Assembly (NCBI GenBank): GCA_937895465.1
Contig: CALAYY010000207.1
Coordinates: 1 to 16,910 of the forward strand
DNA from: an uncultured Clostridia bacterium
GTDB taxonomy: Bacteria; Bacillota; Clostridia; Christensenellales; DUVY01
Direction of reading: 5' to 3'
Length of the DNA: 16,910 nucleotides
The notes below the pieces were generated by a model. That model saw nothing but the letters and a program-made list of their open reading frames with translations. It was not told the DNA's origin and ran no database searches. Each line of letters opens with the position of its first letter. Positions within the stretch are counted from its first letter, which is position 1. Shown here piece by piece: positions 1 to 6,741 of this stretch. The translations under genes were made by a program, and so were the position numbers.

Positions 1-2
1 TA

Positions 3-509
3 GAGCTACCCGTAGGTGTTAAAAATTCTATGAACGGCAGTATGCAGGTTTTGATTAATTCTATATATGCTACTCAGATTTCAAATGAATTTAAATATCA
101 TCATTATCAAGTACAAACTGAGGGCAATCCTTATGCTCATGCTATTTTAAGAGGCTCTGTTGACACCAATGGAGTCAATATTTCTAATTATCATTATGAA
201 GATGTAATAAAGTTTTCTATATTATATGAAAAAACAGGCTTGAAAAACCCTGCAATAATCATTGATACCAATCATTCAAATTCGGGAAAGGATGCAATTC
301 AGCAGATCAGAATTGTCAACGAAGTATTAAACAATAAAAAGCACTGCCCTGATTTTGCAAAATATTTTAAAGGTTTTTTAATTGAAAGTTATCTTTTGGA
401 TGGAGCTCAGGATATTCATGGCAAAGATTTTGGTAAATCCATAACTGATTCGTGTCTCGGATGGAACAAAACAGAAAAGCTCATCTTGCAAATGGCGGAT
501 AAATTATGA
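3..509 (+). CDS. aroF: 3-deoxy-7-phosphoheptulonate synthase (DAHP synthase, class I), 5'-truncated
   Basis: C-terminal 168 residues of a class I (AroF/G/H-type) DAHP synthase, which joins phosphoenolpyruvate and erythrose 4-phosphate in the first step of aromatic amino acid synthesis. The window opens inside the gene; the reading frame runs from base 3 with LPVGVKN, matching the family's LPVGFKNGT motif, so the ATG at 30 is internal. Other visible family motifs are HAILRG, NHSNSGKD, LIESYLLDG and GKSITDSCLGW. By alignment with E. coli AroG the metal ligands are His (codon 273-275), Glu (384-386) and Asp (447-449); all are kept. The stop overlaps the ATG of the prephenate dehydratase gene by 4 bases, so the two are translationally coupled. 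Feedback-inhibition residues lie mostly in the missing part. Which of the aroF/G/H names applies cannot be decided here. Confidence 0.93.
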   Translation, partial: ELPVGVKNSMNGSMQVLINSIYATQISNEFKYHHYQVQTEGNPYAHAILRGSVDTNGVNISNYHYEDVIKFSILYEKTGLKNPAIIIDTNHSNSGKDAIQQIRIVNEVLNNKKHCPDFAKYFKGFLIESYLLDGAQDIHGKDFGKSITDSCLGWNKTEKLILQMADKL

Positions 510-1300
510 GAATAAGCTATCTTGGACCTGTCAACAGCTATTCATATTTGGCTGCCAAAAAAATAATGTCAAATGATGATATTTTGATAGAATATCCTAC
601 ATTTATTGATGCGGCATTAGCAGTAAGCAATGATACCGATATGGCTGTTTTGCCTATAGAAAATTCATTGGAAGGTGCAGTAGGGAATACTCTGGATATC
701 TTGGCATGGGAATGTGAACTCTTTATTACAAAAGAAATATCACTTGAAATCAATCACAAACTCATTATGAGAAAATCAGGTGATTTTAATAAAATCAACA
801 AGATTATAACTCATTCACAAGCATATGGACAATGCAGAAAATTTCTTGCAAGCCGTTATCCTAATGCTGAGGTTATATATACTTCTTCAACATCTAAGGC
901 AGTTGAGTGTCTTTTTGACGATTATACTGCGGCTATTGCAGGGGTACATAATCTAAATTCTGATTTAAAGGCTTTAGACGGCATTATTCAAAACGATAGA
1001 TATAACATTACAAGATTTGTAGCACTAAAAAAAGCACCTGTTATTAGCCCTGACGATCAAAAAATCTCAATTATCTTTGATGCGGAGAATAAGCCTGGGG
1101 GACTACTAAAAATATTAAATATCCTTAACAAACATAATCTTAGCATGACTAAGATTGAATCCAGACCGTATAAAGGGCAGTTTGGCAGCTACATATTTTT
1201 TGTTGATTTTCTTGGAAATATACAGTCTGATAATGTCAACACAGCATTATCATTAATTAAAGAATCAACAACCTTTTTTAAGTATCTTGGAAATTATTAG
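506..1300 (+). CDS. pheA: Prephenate dehydratase with C-terminal ACT domain
   Basis: Monofunctional cytosolic prephenate dehydratase of 264 residues, converting prephenate to phenylpyruvate in the phenylalanine branch. The catalytic part (about 1-180) starts with YLGPVNSYSYLAA, a variant of the usual GPxGTFS-type start, and contains PIENSLEGAV (50-59) and the TRF catalytic motif (169-171). The ACT domain (about 186-264) holds PGGLLKIL and ESRP (218-221), both typical of the phenylalanine-binding site, so allosteric feedback by Phe is expected. There is no chorismate mutase domain, unlike E. coli PheA. The start ATG overlaps the DAHP synthase stop (ATGA) and no other start fits. The gene ends 1 base from the stop of the convergent ylbJ gene. 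Confidence 0.95.
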   Translation: MRISYLGPVNSYSYLAAKKIMSNDDILIEYPTFIDAALAVSNDTDMAVLPIENSLEGAVGNTLDILAWECELFITKEISLEINHKLIMRKSGDFNKINKIITHSQAYGQCRKFLASRYPNAEVIYTSSTSKAVECLFDDYTAAIAGVHNLNSDLKALDGIIQNDRYNITRFVALKKAPVISPDDQKISIIFDAENKPGGLLKILNILNKHNLSMTKIESRPYKGQFGSYIFFVDFLGNIQSDNVNTALSLIKESTTFFKYLGNY

Positions 1301-1301
1301 T

Positions 1302-2324
1302 TCAAAAAAATATCAGGCACAAAATTATTGTCATTATTAACATAACAAAAGACTGTACAGTTTTGGACAAAAAATAAAAACCTACTTTAACACCTGAGCT
1401 TATTAAAAAAGTTAAGTTTTGCATGTGGATTGACAGTCCTCCCCATGATATCAAAAATCCGCAGAATACTGTGTTAAGAACAAGGTTTTGATTGTCTTGA
1501 CATAAATAAATGCAGCCGTTAGTTACTTCTATAATTCCTCGTGTAATGCCTACAGAATAACTTTGATTTATGCCAAATAATTTGAGTATCATTTCAAAAA
1601 ACTGTTTTAGGGGATACATTATATAAGCATCATTTAGCATATCAGATAGCATATAAAAGATACTTATAAAACCGCCTACTATTAAGACGCTTATAACTGA
1701 ATTATAAATTGATTCAGATAATATATTATCGGCAGATTGTTTAATTATAGATTTATTAGGTTTTTTCTCAAATCCTTTTGATTTGTAATTTCTAAACATC
1801 AACCCGTTAAGTATATTAGATATTAATTGAGCTAAGAACAAAATTAATCCTGCTTTATAAGACCCTAATAAACCAACTCCTATACTGCCCAAAATATACA
1901 TTGGACTGGCAGATGAGCAAAAGGTAGAAATCCTTGAACTTTCTTTATCATCAATCAAGCCTTTATTATAAAAGTCTGATATTAACTTAGAGCCTATAGG
2001 ATAACCGCTTACTGTACTCATGAAAAAGATATAAGATGAAATCCCGCTTGTCTTAAATAATCTTGATGTAATGCCTGAAAATATAACAGATAACTTCTGT
2101 GCCATACCTAATTCTATTAACAAAAGAGAAAAGAAAAGAAAAGGAAAAACAGCAGGGATAACCATAGTAGCCCAGACGATAAGCCCGTTTGAAAAGGATT
2201 TTATATACTTATTTGGATTAAATAAAAATAGGATAATTATTAGGCATATTAGGGCAACAAAAATTATCCTTTTTTTAAAAAAAGTCTTTTTCTTGGCTTT
2301 ACTTTTAATACTTGTTGATATCAT
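1302..2324 (-). CDS. ylbJ: YlbJ/SpoVV-like sporulation integral membrane protein
   Basis: A 340-residue polytopic membrane protein of the YlbJ family (nucleoside-recognition/gate-like fold). In Bacillus subtilis YlbJ (SpoVV) is needed for dipicolinic acid movement into the forespore; that role is known from the family and inferred here. Visible hallmarks are a basic N-terminus (KSKAKKKTFFKKR), a first membrane segment at about 19-36, FSNGLIVWATMVIPAVFPFLF, SGYPIGSK (106-113), SSASPMYILGSIG, RGIIEVTNGC and SWGGLSIH near the C-terminus. The protein is slightly shorter than B. subtilis YlbJ. Only a weak purine-rich stretch (AAAAAGAAAT) precedes the ATG. The ylbK-like gene lies divergently next door, the same partner as in Bacillus, which supports the call and a spore-forming host or ancestor. 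Confidence 0.87.
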   Translation of the reverse strand: MISTSIKSKAKKKTFFKKRIIFVALICLIIILFLFNPNKYIKSFSNGLIVWATMVIPAVFPFLFFSLLLIELGMAQKLSVIFSGITSRLFKTSGISSYIFFMSTVSGYPIGSKLISDFYNKGLIDDKESSRISTFCSSASPMYILGSIGVGLLGSYKAGLILFLAQLISNILNGLMFRNYKSKGFEKKPNKSIIKQSADNILSESIYNSVISVLIVGGFISIFYMLSDMLNDAYIMYPLKQFFEMILKLFGINQSYSVGITRGIIEVTNGCIYLCQDNQNLVLNTVFCGFLISWGGLSIHMQNLTFLISSGVKVGFYFLSKTVQSFVMLIMTIILCLIFF

Positions 2325-2379
2325 ATTTCTTTTTTGCTAAAATTATTATATATAATATTATGTAAAGGCATTTCTTAAT
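2325..2379. promoter_or_regulatory. Divergent promoter region between ylbJ and the patatin gene
   Basis: This 55-base AT-rich gap must hold both starts. On the plus strand TATAAT at 2351-2356 lies 23 bases before the patatin ATG, with AAAGG at 2364-2368 as ribosome site. On the minus strand another TATAAT (2350 down to 2345) lies 20 bases before the ylbJ ATG. Neither has a convincing TTGACA at 17 bases, so the assignment rests on the -10 boxes alone. A sporulation sigma factor could also read the ylbJ side; I could not recognise one. Confidence 0.35.
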
Positions 2380-3198
2380 ATGTTTAATAAAAAATTAGGA
2401 TTAGTTTTAGGAGCAGGCGGTTCAAGAGGATTTTGCCATATCGGCGTTTTAAAAGTCCTTGAAGAATTTAATATAAAACCTGACATAATTGTAGGTTCTT
2501 CTATGGGAGCGGTTGTAGGAGGATTCTATTCTGCCGGAATTACATTGGATGAAATGACTATAATTTCAAAGAAAATTAATCAATCTACCGTAATGGATTT
2601 TGACTTTTTACCTGGAAAGAAACTTGGGATTGCCAATGGCAACAGAATAAAAGCTATTTTTTTAAAATATCTAAAAGATACAAAAATTGAAGACCTTAAT
2701 ATAAAATTTGGCTCGGTCGCTACCGATTTGATAAATGGCGAATCTGTACTTATTACTAAAGGAGAGCTTTGGAAAGCGATGCGGGCAAGTATGTCTATTC
2801 CTTTTGTGTTTAAGCCTTTTAAATATGAAGACAGGCTTTTTATTGACGGATGTGTCCAATATAGACTTCCTATTCCGCAGGCGTACAAAATGGGCGCTGA
2901 TATTGTTATAGCAATAGATGCTTTGGGGGCTTATAGAAAAGGCGAAAAGCCCACAGGTTTGATTAATCTAATAGAAAAGACATATTCTTTAATGGATTGG
3001 GAGAACACCAAACGAATTAATCACCGTTGCGACCTATTGCTTATGCCTGATATGAAAAATAAAAATGAATATATTTTTAAAAATAATGATGCAGCAATTA
3101 TGGCAGGGGAAGAGTGTGCAAGGGAAAATATCAGACACATATTAAAACTGTTAGAGCATCGTAAAAAGGACAAAAAATCAAAAAACATAATTAAATAA
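2380..3198 (+). CDS. Patatin-like phospholipase family protein (YlbK/RssA-like)
   Basis: A 272-residue serine hydrolase of the bacterial patatin family, expected to be a cytosolic or membrane-associated lipid acyl hydrolase; the natural substrate is unknown. It shows the oxyanion-hole loop GAGGSRG (11-17), the nucleophile elbow GSSMG with Ser41, and the DG motif with catalytic Asp156 (FIDGCVQ), so the Ser-Asp dyad is intact. SMSIPFVFKPF is the conserved segment before the Asp. The C-terminus is a basic tail (HRKKDKKSKN). The ATG follows AAAGG by 11 bases. It sits divergent to ylbJ; in Bacillus subtilis ylbJ and ylbK are also neighbours. The feo promoter begins 34 bases downstream, with no clear terminator between. 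Confidence 0.9.
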   Translation: MFNKKLGLVLGAGGSRGFCHIGVLKVLEEFNIKPDIIVGSSMGAVVGGFYSAGITLDEMTIISKKINQSTVMDFDFLPGKKLGIANGNRIKAIFLKYLKDTKIEDLNIKFGSVATDLINGESVLITKGELWKAMRASMSIPFVFKPFKYEDRLFIDGCVQYRLPIPQAYKMGADIVIAIDALGAYRKGEKPTGLINLIEKTYSLMDWENTKRINHRCDLLLMPDMKNKNEYIFKNNDAAIMAGEECARENIRHILKLLEHRKKDKKSKNIIK

Positions 3199-3231
3199 TT
3201 TATAAAAGTATTATTAAATAGAATAATTTAC

Positions 3232-3260
3232 TTGACAATATAAGATCATTATCATATATT
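3232..3260 (+). promoter_or_regulatory. Promoter of the feoAB operon
   Basis: TTGACA (3232-3237), a 17-base spacer, then TATATT (3255-3260): a near-perfect housekeeping sigma promoter, predicting transcription from about 3267. The spacer contains ATTATCA (3248-3254), identical to one half of the classical Fur box (TGATAAT-N-ATTATCA), but the other half is poor (3 of 7), so Fur control is only a possibility. Confidence 0.8.
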
Positions 3261-3266
3261 TATATT

Positions 3267-3329
3267 GTTATACGAAACTAACATCCACATGGATGTTTTT
3301 AAAAAATAAATATGTTAGTTTTGTCTAAC
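3267..3329 (+). promoter_or_regulatory. Two candidate metal-repressor operators in the feo leader
   Basis: Two 16-base inverted repeats share one geometry, GTTAN-N6-CTAAC. The first, GTTATACGAAACTAAC (3267-3282), begins at the predicted transcription start. The second, GTTAGTTTTGTCTAAC (3314-3329), lies 47 bases further on and has perfect 5-base arms. Position just after a strong promoter of an iron-uptake operon suggests repressor binding. The half-site resembles the GTTAG/CTAAC halves of DtxR-type boxes, but the spacing differs from the classical DtxR box. A DtxR/MntR-family protein encoded at 10409-10804 is a candidate ligand. Confidence 0.5.
3280..3300 (+). terminator. Weak hairpin with T-run in the feo leader (possible attenuator)
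   Basis: Stem AACATCC (3280-3286) pairs with GGATGTT (3291-3297) around a 4-base loop, followed by T residues to 3300 and then an A-run. The stem is short and only moderately GC-rich. The 5' arm overlaps a second possible arm (AAACTAACAT, 3275-3284) that can instead pair with ATGTTAGTTT (3312-3321), so two structures exclude each other. This could be an attenuator or just a by-product of the operator repeats. Confidence 0.3.
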
Positions 3330-3355
3330 TTTATTATAGTTCTAAAGGAGTAATC

Positions 3356-3580
3356 ATGACATTAAAAGAACTTAAAATTGGAAGATATGGCACGGTTGAA
3401 AAGGTTACGGCGCAGGGGATGTTAAGAAGACGCCTGTTTGATTTGGGTATTACTCCAGGTACGGAAATATATCTTAGAAAAGTTGCTCCGCTTGGAGATC
3501 CGCTTGAGATTACGCTTAGAGGTTATGAGCTTAGCATCAGAAAATCTGAAGCAGATAATATTATTATCAAAACAATTTAA
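3356..3580 (+). CDS. feoA: Ferrous iron transport protein FeoA
   Basis: A 74-residue cytosolic SH3-like protein, full length for FeoA. It is an accessory partner of the FeoB iron(II) transporter and is thought to contact its cytosolic domain. Diagnostic segments are LRRRLFDLGITPGTE (about 23-37), KVAPLGDPLEI (about 43-53) and LRGYELSIRKSEA, a classic FeoA pattern. A strong ribosome site, AAAGGAG (3344-3350), sits 5 bases before the ATG. It is the first gene of the operon, 10 bases before feoB. Expression is expected to be iron-repressed through the leader elements at 3232-3329. Confidence 0.97.
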   Translation: MTLKELKIGRYGTVEKVTAQGMLRRRLFDLGITPGTEIYLRKVAPLGDPLEITLRGYELSIRKSEADNIIIKTI

Positions 3581-3590
3581 AGGAGCTTGT

Positions 3591-5669
3591 ATGGATTTTA
3601 GATTTGCTTTAGCAGGCAATCCCAACAGCGGAAAAACCACATTATTTAATGCGCTTACTGGCAATAATGCTCATGTAGGAAATTGGCCTGGTGTTACTGT
3701 AGAGAAAAAAGAAGGCGTTTGTAAAAGGCAAGTGTTAGGCAAGACTATCACTTTAACAGACTTACCGGGTATATATTCGACATCTCCATATTCACCCGAA
3801 GAAATTGTTGCACGTAATTATATAATCAATGATAAGCCTGATGCAATTATCAATATTGTAGATGCAACCAATATCGTACGCAATCTCTATCTTACAACAG
3901 AATTGATTGAAACTGATATCCCAGTAGTAATTGCACTTAATTTTATTGATGTCTTAGAAAAGGACAAGATTGAATTTGATGTAACAGTGCTGGAAAAAGC
4001 ATTAGGAATAAAGGTCATACCAATTTCAGCTCACAAAAAAAAGGGCTTGGATGAATTAATGAAAACGGCTTTAGAAGCTGCTTTAACAAATTCTTCAAGC
4101 AATTCTATATTGTTTAAGTCTTCTATAGGGGTACAAATACAGCAAGTTAAAGATGCTTTAAAGTCTTTTGATGTATTTAGTTCTTCTTATTTTGCTGTAA
4201 AGCTTTTAGAAGGGGACAAGATGCTTGAGGATAGTTTGAATCTTAATGATGAAATAAAGCAGCATATAAATCAAACAAGGACATCATTAACAACAGACGG
4301 TATTGACATTGAGGCGTTTATTGCAGATTTTAGATACGATTATATATCAAAATATTGTGATAAAGCTATTAAGAAAACTAAAAAATTAAACGAACTATCC
4401 AAATCACATAAGGCTGACAACATTCTTACACATAAAGTTTTTGGACTTCCTATATTTTTTGCTATTATGTTTGTTATGTTCTTTTTGGTTTTTGGTAAGA
4501 TTGAAATCGCAGGTATGACTATAATGATGCCTGGTGTATTGTTTGCAACTGGTATAGAATTTTTGATAGGAAAAATAGGTGAATGGCTTTCGCAATTTTT
4601 AACATTTGCTAATGCATCTGATTGGTCGGCAGGGCTTGTAATTGATGGTATTTATGGCGGTGTGGGTGCAGTATTTGGCTTTTTGCCTTACATTTTAATA
4701 ATGTATCTGTTAATTTCCATATTAGAAGCAACCGGCTATATGTCAAGAGCTGCCTTTGTTATGGACAGGGCGTTTAGAAAAGTTGGGCTTAGCGGAAAAT
4801 CTTTTGTTCCTATGTTAATGGGTTTTGGATGCAGTGTGCCTGCAATAATGGGCGCCAGAACTTTGGAAAATGAAAATGAACGAAAACTTACAATTATGGT
4901 CACGCCGTTTATGTCTTGCGGAGCAAAGCTTCCTATATGGTTGTTTATGACTGCTGCATTTTTTGAAGGAATAACTGCAACTTTAGTTATTTTTGGTATA
5001 TATGTATTAGGAATAATTATGGCTGTAATTACTGGTTTGATATTTAAAAAATTTATATTCAAAAAACAGTCATCACCGTTTATTATGGAAATGCCTGCCT
5101 ATCGTGCACCAGATATAAAAACATTGCTAAGAATACTTTTTGATAAGTTCAAAAGCTTTGTAAAAAGGGCTGGAACAGTTATTTTAATCTCATCTATTAT
5201 TATCTGGGTATTACAGACATTCAATTTCTCATTTAAAATGGTTAAAAATCCTAATGACAGTATGATGGCAGCCATTGGAGGTGTTGTAGCTTATATCTTT
5301 AGGCCTATGGGATTTGGGGCTTGGCAGGCAGCTTTTGCGATACTTACAGGTTTTATTGCCAAAGAGGTTGTCGTAACTACATTCGGGACTTTGGCGGGAG
5401 TAGGTGATCCATTAGAAAATCAAGGTCTTATGGAACAGGTTAAAGCCTGGATAGTTAGTGCTGGAATTTTTGTTTCACCGCTTGCAGCATTTTGCTTTAT
5501 GGTTTTCAATCTTCTTGCTCCGCCTTGTCTGGCGGCAATGGGAACTATATCCCAAGAAGTTAAATCAAAAAAATGGACTGCAATTATTCTGTTATATCAA
5601 TTAGGGATTGCATATTTTATATCGTTTCTTATATACGGAATAGGAAGTCTTATAATGATGATATTATAA
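3591..5669 (+). CDS. feoB: Ferrous iron transport protein B (FeoB)
   Basis: A 692-residue inner-membrane iron(II) transporter with an N-terminal GTPase. G motifs are G1 GNPNSGKT (9-16), G2 Thr36 in WPGVTVE, G3 DLPG (57-60), G4 NFID (117-120; often NMMD elsewhere, the Asn and Asp being kept) and G5-like SAHKKKG (146-152). A helical GDP-dissociation-inhibitor-like region follows, then two gate-type membrane blocks with GFGCSVPAIMGARTL and CGAKLP, whose cysteines are conserved in FeoB. The open frame extends upstream to 3438, but the true start is the ATG at 3591: AAAGGAG overlaps the feoA stop at the right distance, and the protein begins directly with the GTPase strand. There is no separate FeoC-like gene; a small Cys-rich membrane protein follows. 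Confidence 0.97.
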   Translation: MDFRFALAGNPNSGKTTLFNALTGNNAHVGNWPGVTVEKKEGVCKRQVLGKTITLTDLPGIYSTSPYSPEEIVARNYIINDKPDAIINIVDATNIVRNLYLTTELIETDIPVVIALNFIDVLEKDKIEFDVTVLEKALGIKVIPISAHKKKGLDELMKTALEAALTNSSSNSILFKSSIGVQIQQVKDALKSFDVFSSSYFAVKLLEGDKMLEDSLNLNDEIKQHINQTRTSLTTDGIDIEAFIADFRYDYISKYCDKAIKKTKKLNELSKSHKADNILTHKVFGLPIFFAIMFVMFFLVFGKIEIAGMTIMMPGVLFATGIEFLIGKIGEWLSQFLTFANASDWSAGLVIDGIYGGVGAVFGFLPYILIMYLLISILEATGYMSRAAFVMDRAFRKVGLSGKSFVPMLMGFGCSVPAIMGARTLENENERKLTIMVTPFMSCGAKLPIWLFMTAAFFEGITATLVIFGIYVLGIIMAVITGLIFKKFIFKKQSSPFIMEMPAYRAPDIKTLLRILFDKFKSFVKRAGTVILISSIIIWVLQTFNFSFKMVKNPNDSMMAAIGGVVAYIFRPMGFGAWQAAFAILTGFIAKEVVVTTFGTLAGVGDPLENQGLMEQVKAWIVSAGIFVSPLAAFCFMVFNLLAPPCLAAMGTISQEVKSKKWTAIILLYQLGIAYFISFLIYGIGSLIMMIL

Positions 5670-5706
5670 ATCGTAATTAGCATAATATATTAAAAGGAGT
5701 TTTGAT

Positions 5707-5871
5707 ATGACGCCAGCAGATATTGTAATACTTATATTAGTTTTGCTTGCAACTATAGGTATAATTATATATTTGGTTTTAAATAAAATAAAAAATAAAA
5801 AATTGGGAATAAGGAGTTGCCCAGGATGTAATGCATGCAAATATCCAAAAAAGCAGAACAATAAAAAATGA
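5707..5871 (+). CDS. Small FeoB-associated Cys-rich membrane protein
   Basis: A 54-residue protein with one N-terminal membrane segment (about 5-25, rich in Ile, Leu and Val), a Lys/Asn-rich linker and the Cys cluster CPGCNAC (38-44), followed by a basic tail. This layout matches the FeoB-associated Cys-rich membrane proteins found directly after feoB in many Firmicutes; their role is not firmly established, and metal or redox handling by the cysteines is inference. AAAAGGAGT (5692-5700) sits 6 bases before the ATG. It is the last gene of the operon, with the terminator hairpin beginning 7 bases after its stop. Confidence 0.87.
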   Translation: MTPADIVILILVLLATIGIIIYLVLNKIKNKKLGIRSCPGCNACKYPKKQNNKK

Positions 5872-5878
5872 TAACTTT

Positions 5879-5907
5879 AAAAGAGAGTACATAATGTACT
5901 CTCTTTT
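5879..5907. terminator. Rho-independent terminator after the feo operon
   Basis: A perfect 13-base stem (AAAAGAGAGTACA, 5879-5891, with TGTACTCTCTTTT, 5895-5907) closes a 3-base loop TAA. Arms begin with A-runs and end with T-runs, so the same hairpin can stop transcription from both sides: the feo operon on plus and the XRE-type gene on minus, whose stop is at 5931. Confidence 0.9.
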
Positions 5908-5930
5908 GTGCTTTTAATAAGTTTTATTAA

Positions 5931-6515
5931 TTAGTTTTTTGTGCTTTTTAAAGTGGACCAAAGGAATACGGCAATTTGAACAGGTACACCAAGGATAAAT
6001 ACCAACCAAAAATTATATTTTATAAATTGTATATAAATACTGGCAAGAGCTGTCCAGACCATAACGGATATAAGCAAAAACGTATTTTTGCGGTTTCCCC
6101 ATATACTGTTAAAAATTATTGCAACTATTAATGAAACGGGTACAGCCCAAATAAATACTTGCCAAAAAATATAGTTTAGATACAAATTAGAATAAACGAA
6201 TAGTATAGTAGCCAAAAACCAAATTAAAGAAATAGCAAGTAAGGCGATACTTAATTTATTGCCTCTTTCTTTTTTTGTCATAAGTTTGGTTTTATCCTGC
6301 ATTGAGCCTTCATGTATCAAGTATTCAAAAGATACGCCATACATATCGGCAATCTTACACAAAACATCAATATCAGGTAATGTTTCACCGTGTTCCCATC
6401 TTGAAATTGCTTTGTCCGAATAATTAAGTCGTTCAGCTAATTCCATTTGAGTTAATTTGTTTATTTTTCTCAATTCCGTAAGGTTTTGAGCAATTATTTG
6501 CTTTACAGGTTTCAT
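5931..6515 (-). CDS. XRE-family HTH regulator fused to four membrane segments
   Basis: A 194-residue protein. Residues 6-62 form a Cro/C1-type helix-turn-helix, with TQMELAERLNYSDKAISRWE spanning the two DNA-contact helices, then ETLPDIDVL and the usual EYLI end. A charged linker (71-86) leads to four predicted membrane helices (about 87-108, 113-137, 145-163, 167-187). The two hairpins look like an internal duplication: FWQVFIWAVPV in the first and FWLVFILGVPV in the second. The architecture is known in Firmicutes, but target and signal are unknown; a membrane-tethered regulator sensing envelope state is an inference. It is divergent from the glycosyltransferase operon, its most plausible target. 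No Shine-Dalgarno precedes the ATG, and a -10 box ends 8 bases upstream. Confidence 0.85.
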   Translation of the reverse strand: MKPVKQIIAQNLTELRKINKLTQMELAERLNYSDKAISRWEHGETLPDIDVLCKIADMYGVSFEYLIHEGSMQDKTKLMTKKERGNKLSIALLAISLIWFLATILFVYSNLYLNYIFWQVFIWAVPVSLIVAIIFNSIWGNRKNTFLLISVMVWTALASIYIQFIKYNFWLVFILGVPVQIAVFLWSTLKSTKN

Positions 6516-6523
6516 TTGAGAGT

Positions 6524-6552
6524 ATTATATACGATTTCTTAATAGAAATCAA
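6524..6552 (-). promoter_or_regulatory. Promoter of the XRE-membrane regulator gene (leaderless)
   Basis: Read on the minus strand: TTGATT (6552-6547), 17-base spacer, TATAAT (6529-6524). Only 8 bases (ACTCTCAA) separate the -10 box from the ATG, so transcription should start at or within a base or two of the start codon. No ribosome site can fit in that leader. Confidence 0.65.
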
Positions 6553-6664
6553 TCAAATTCTCTAAATTCTACTTTTTGTGGAGTTGGATTTTCAGGGTGA
6601 ATTATAATAGAATGAACTCTCACTTTCTGAATTTGAAGTGTATAGTTTTTATTTTGAAATTATC

Positions 6665-6694
6665 TTGACTATTGCTATTGAATAAATATACAAT
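6665..6694 (+). promoter_or_regulatory. Promoter of the glycosyltransferase-acyltransferase operon
   Basis: TTGACT (6665-6670), 18-base spacer, TACAAT (6689-6694). Transcription would start near 6701, giving a leader of about 40 bases with ribosome site GGAG at 6727-6730. The rest of the 226-base gap (6516-6741) contains no gene I can support. Confidence 0.6.
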
Positions 6695-6741
6695 TAGCTT
6701 GTCTTTATTATATATTTTTATTTATTGGAGAATTTTAAAAA

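Noticed and set aside
2071..2340. Plus-strand open frame of 89 codons opposite ylbJ
   Set aside because: It is the complement of the strongly recognised ylbJ 5' region and shows no family features.
3240..3254. Full Fur box in the feo promoter spacer
   Set aside because: Only one half (ATTATCA) matches; the other half matches at 3 of 7 positions, so it is mentioned only as a possibility.
3438..3590. Upstream extension of the feoB reading frame overlapping feoA
   Set aside because: It is feoA read in another frame. The ATG at 3591 has a proper ribosome site and starts at the GTPase domain.
6612..6668. Short open frame of 18 codons in the gap before the glycosyltransferase
   Set aside because: No ribosome site, no recognisable composition, and it lies before the predicted operon promoter.
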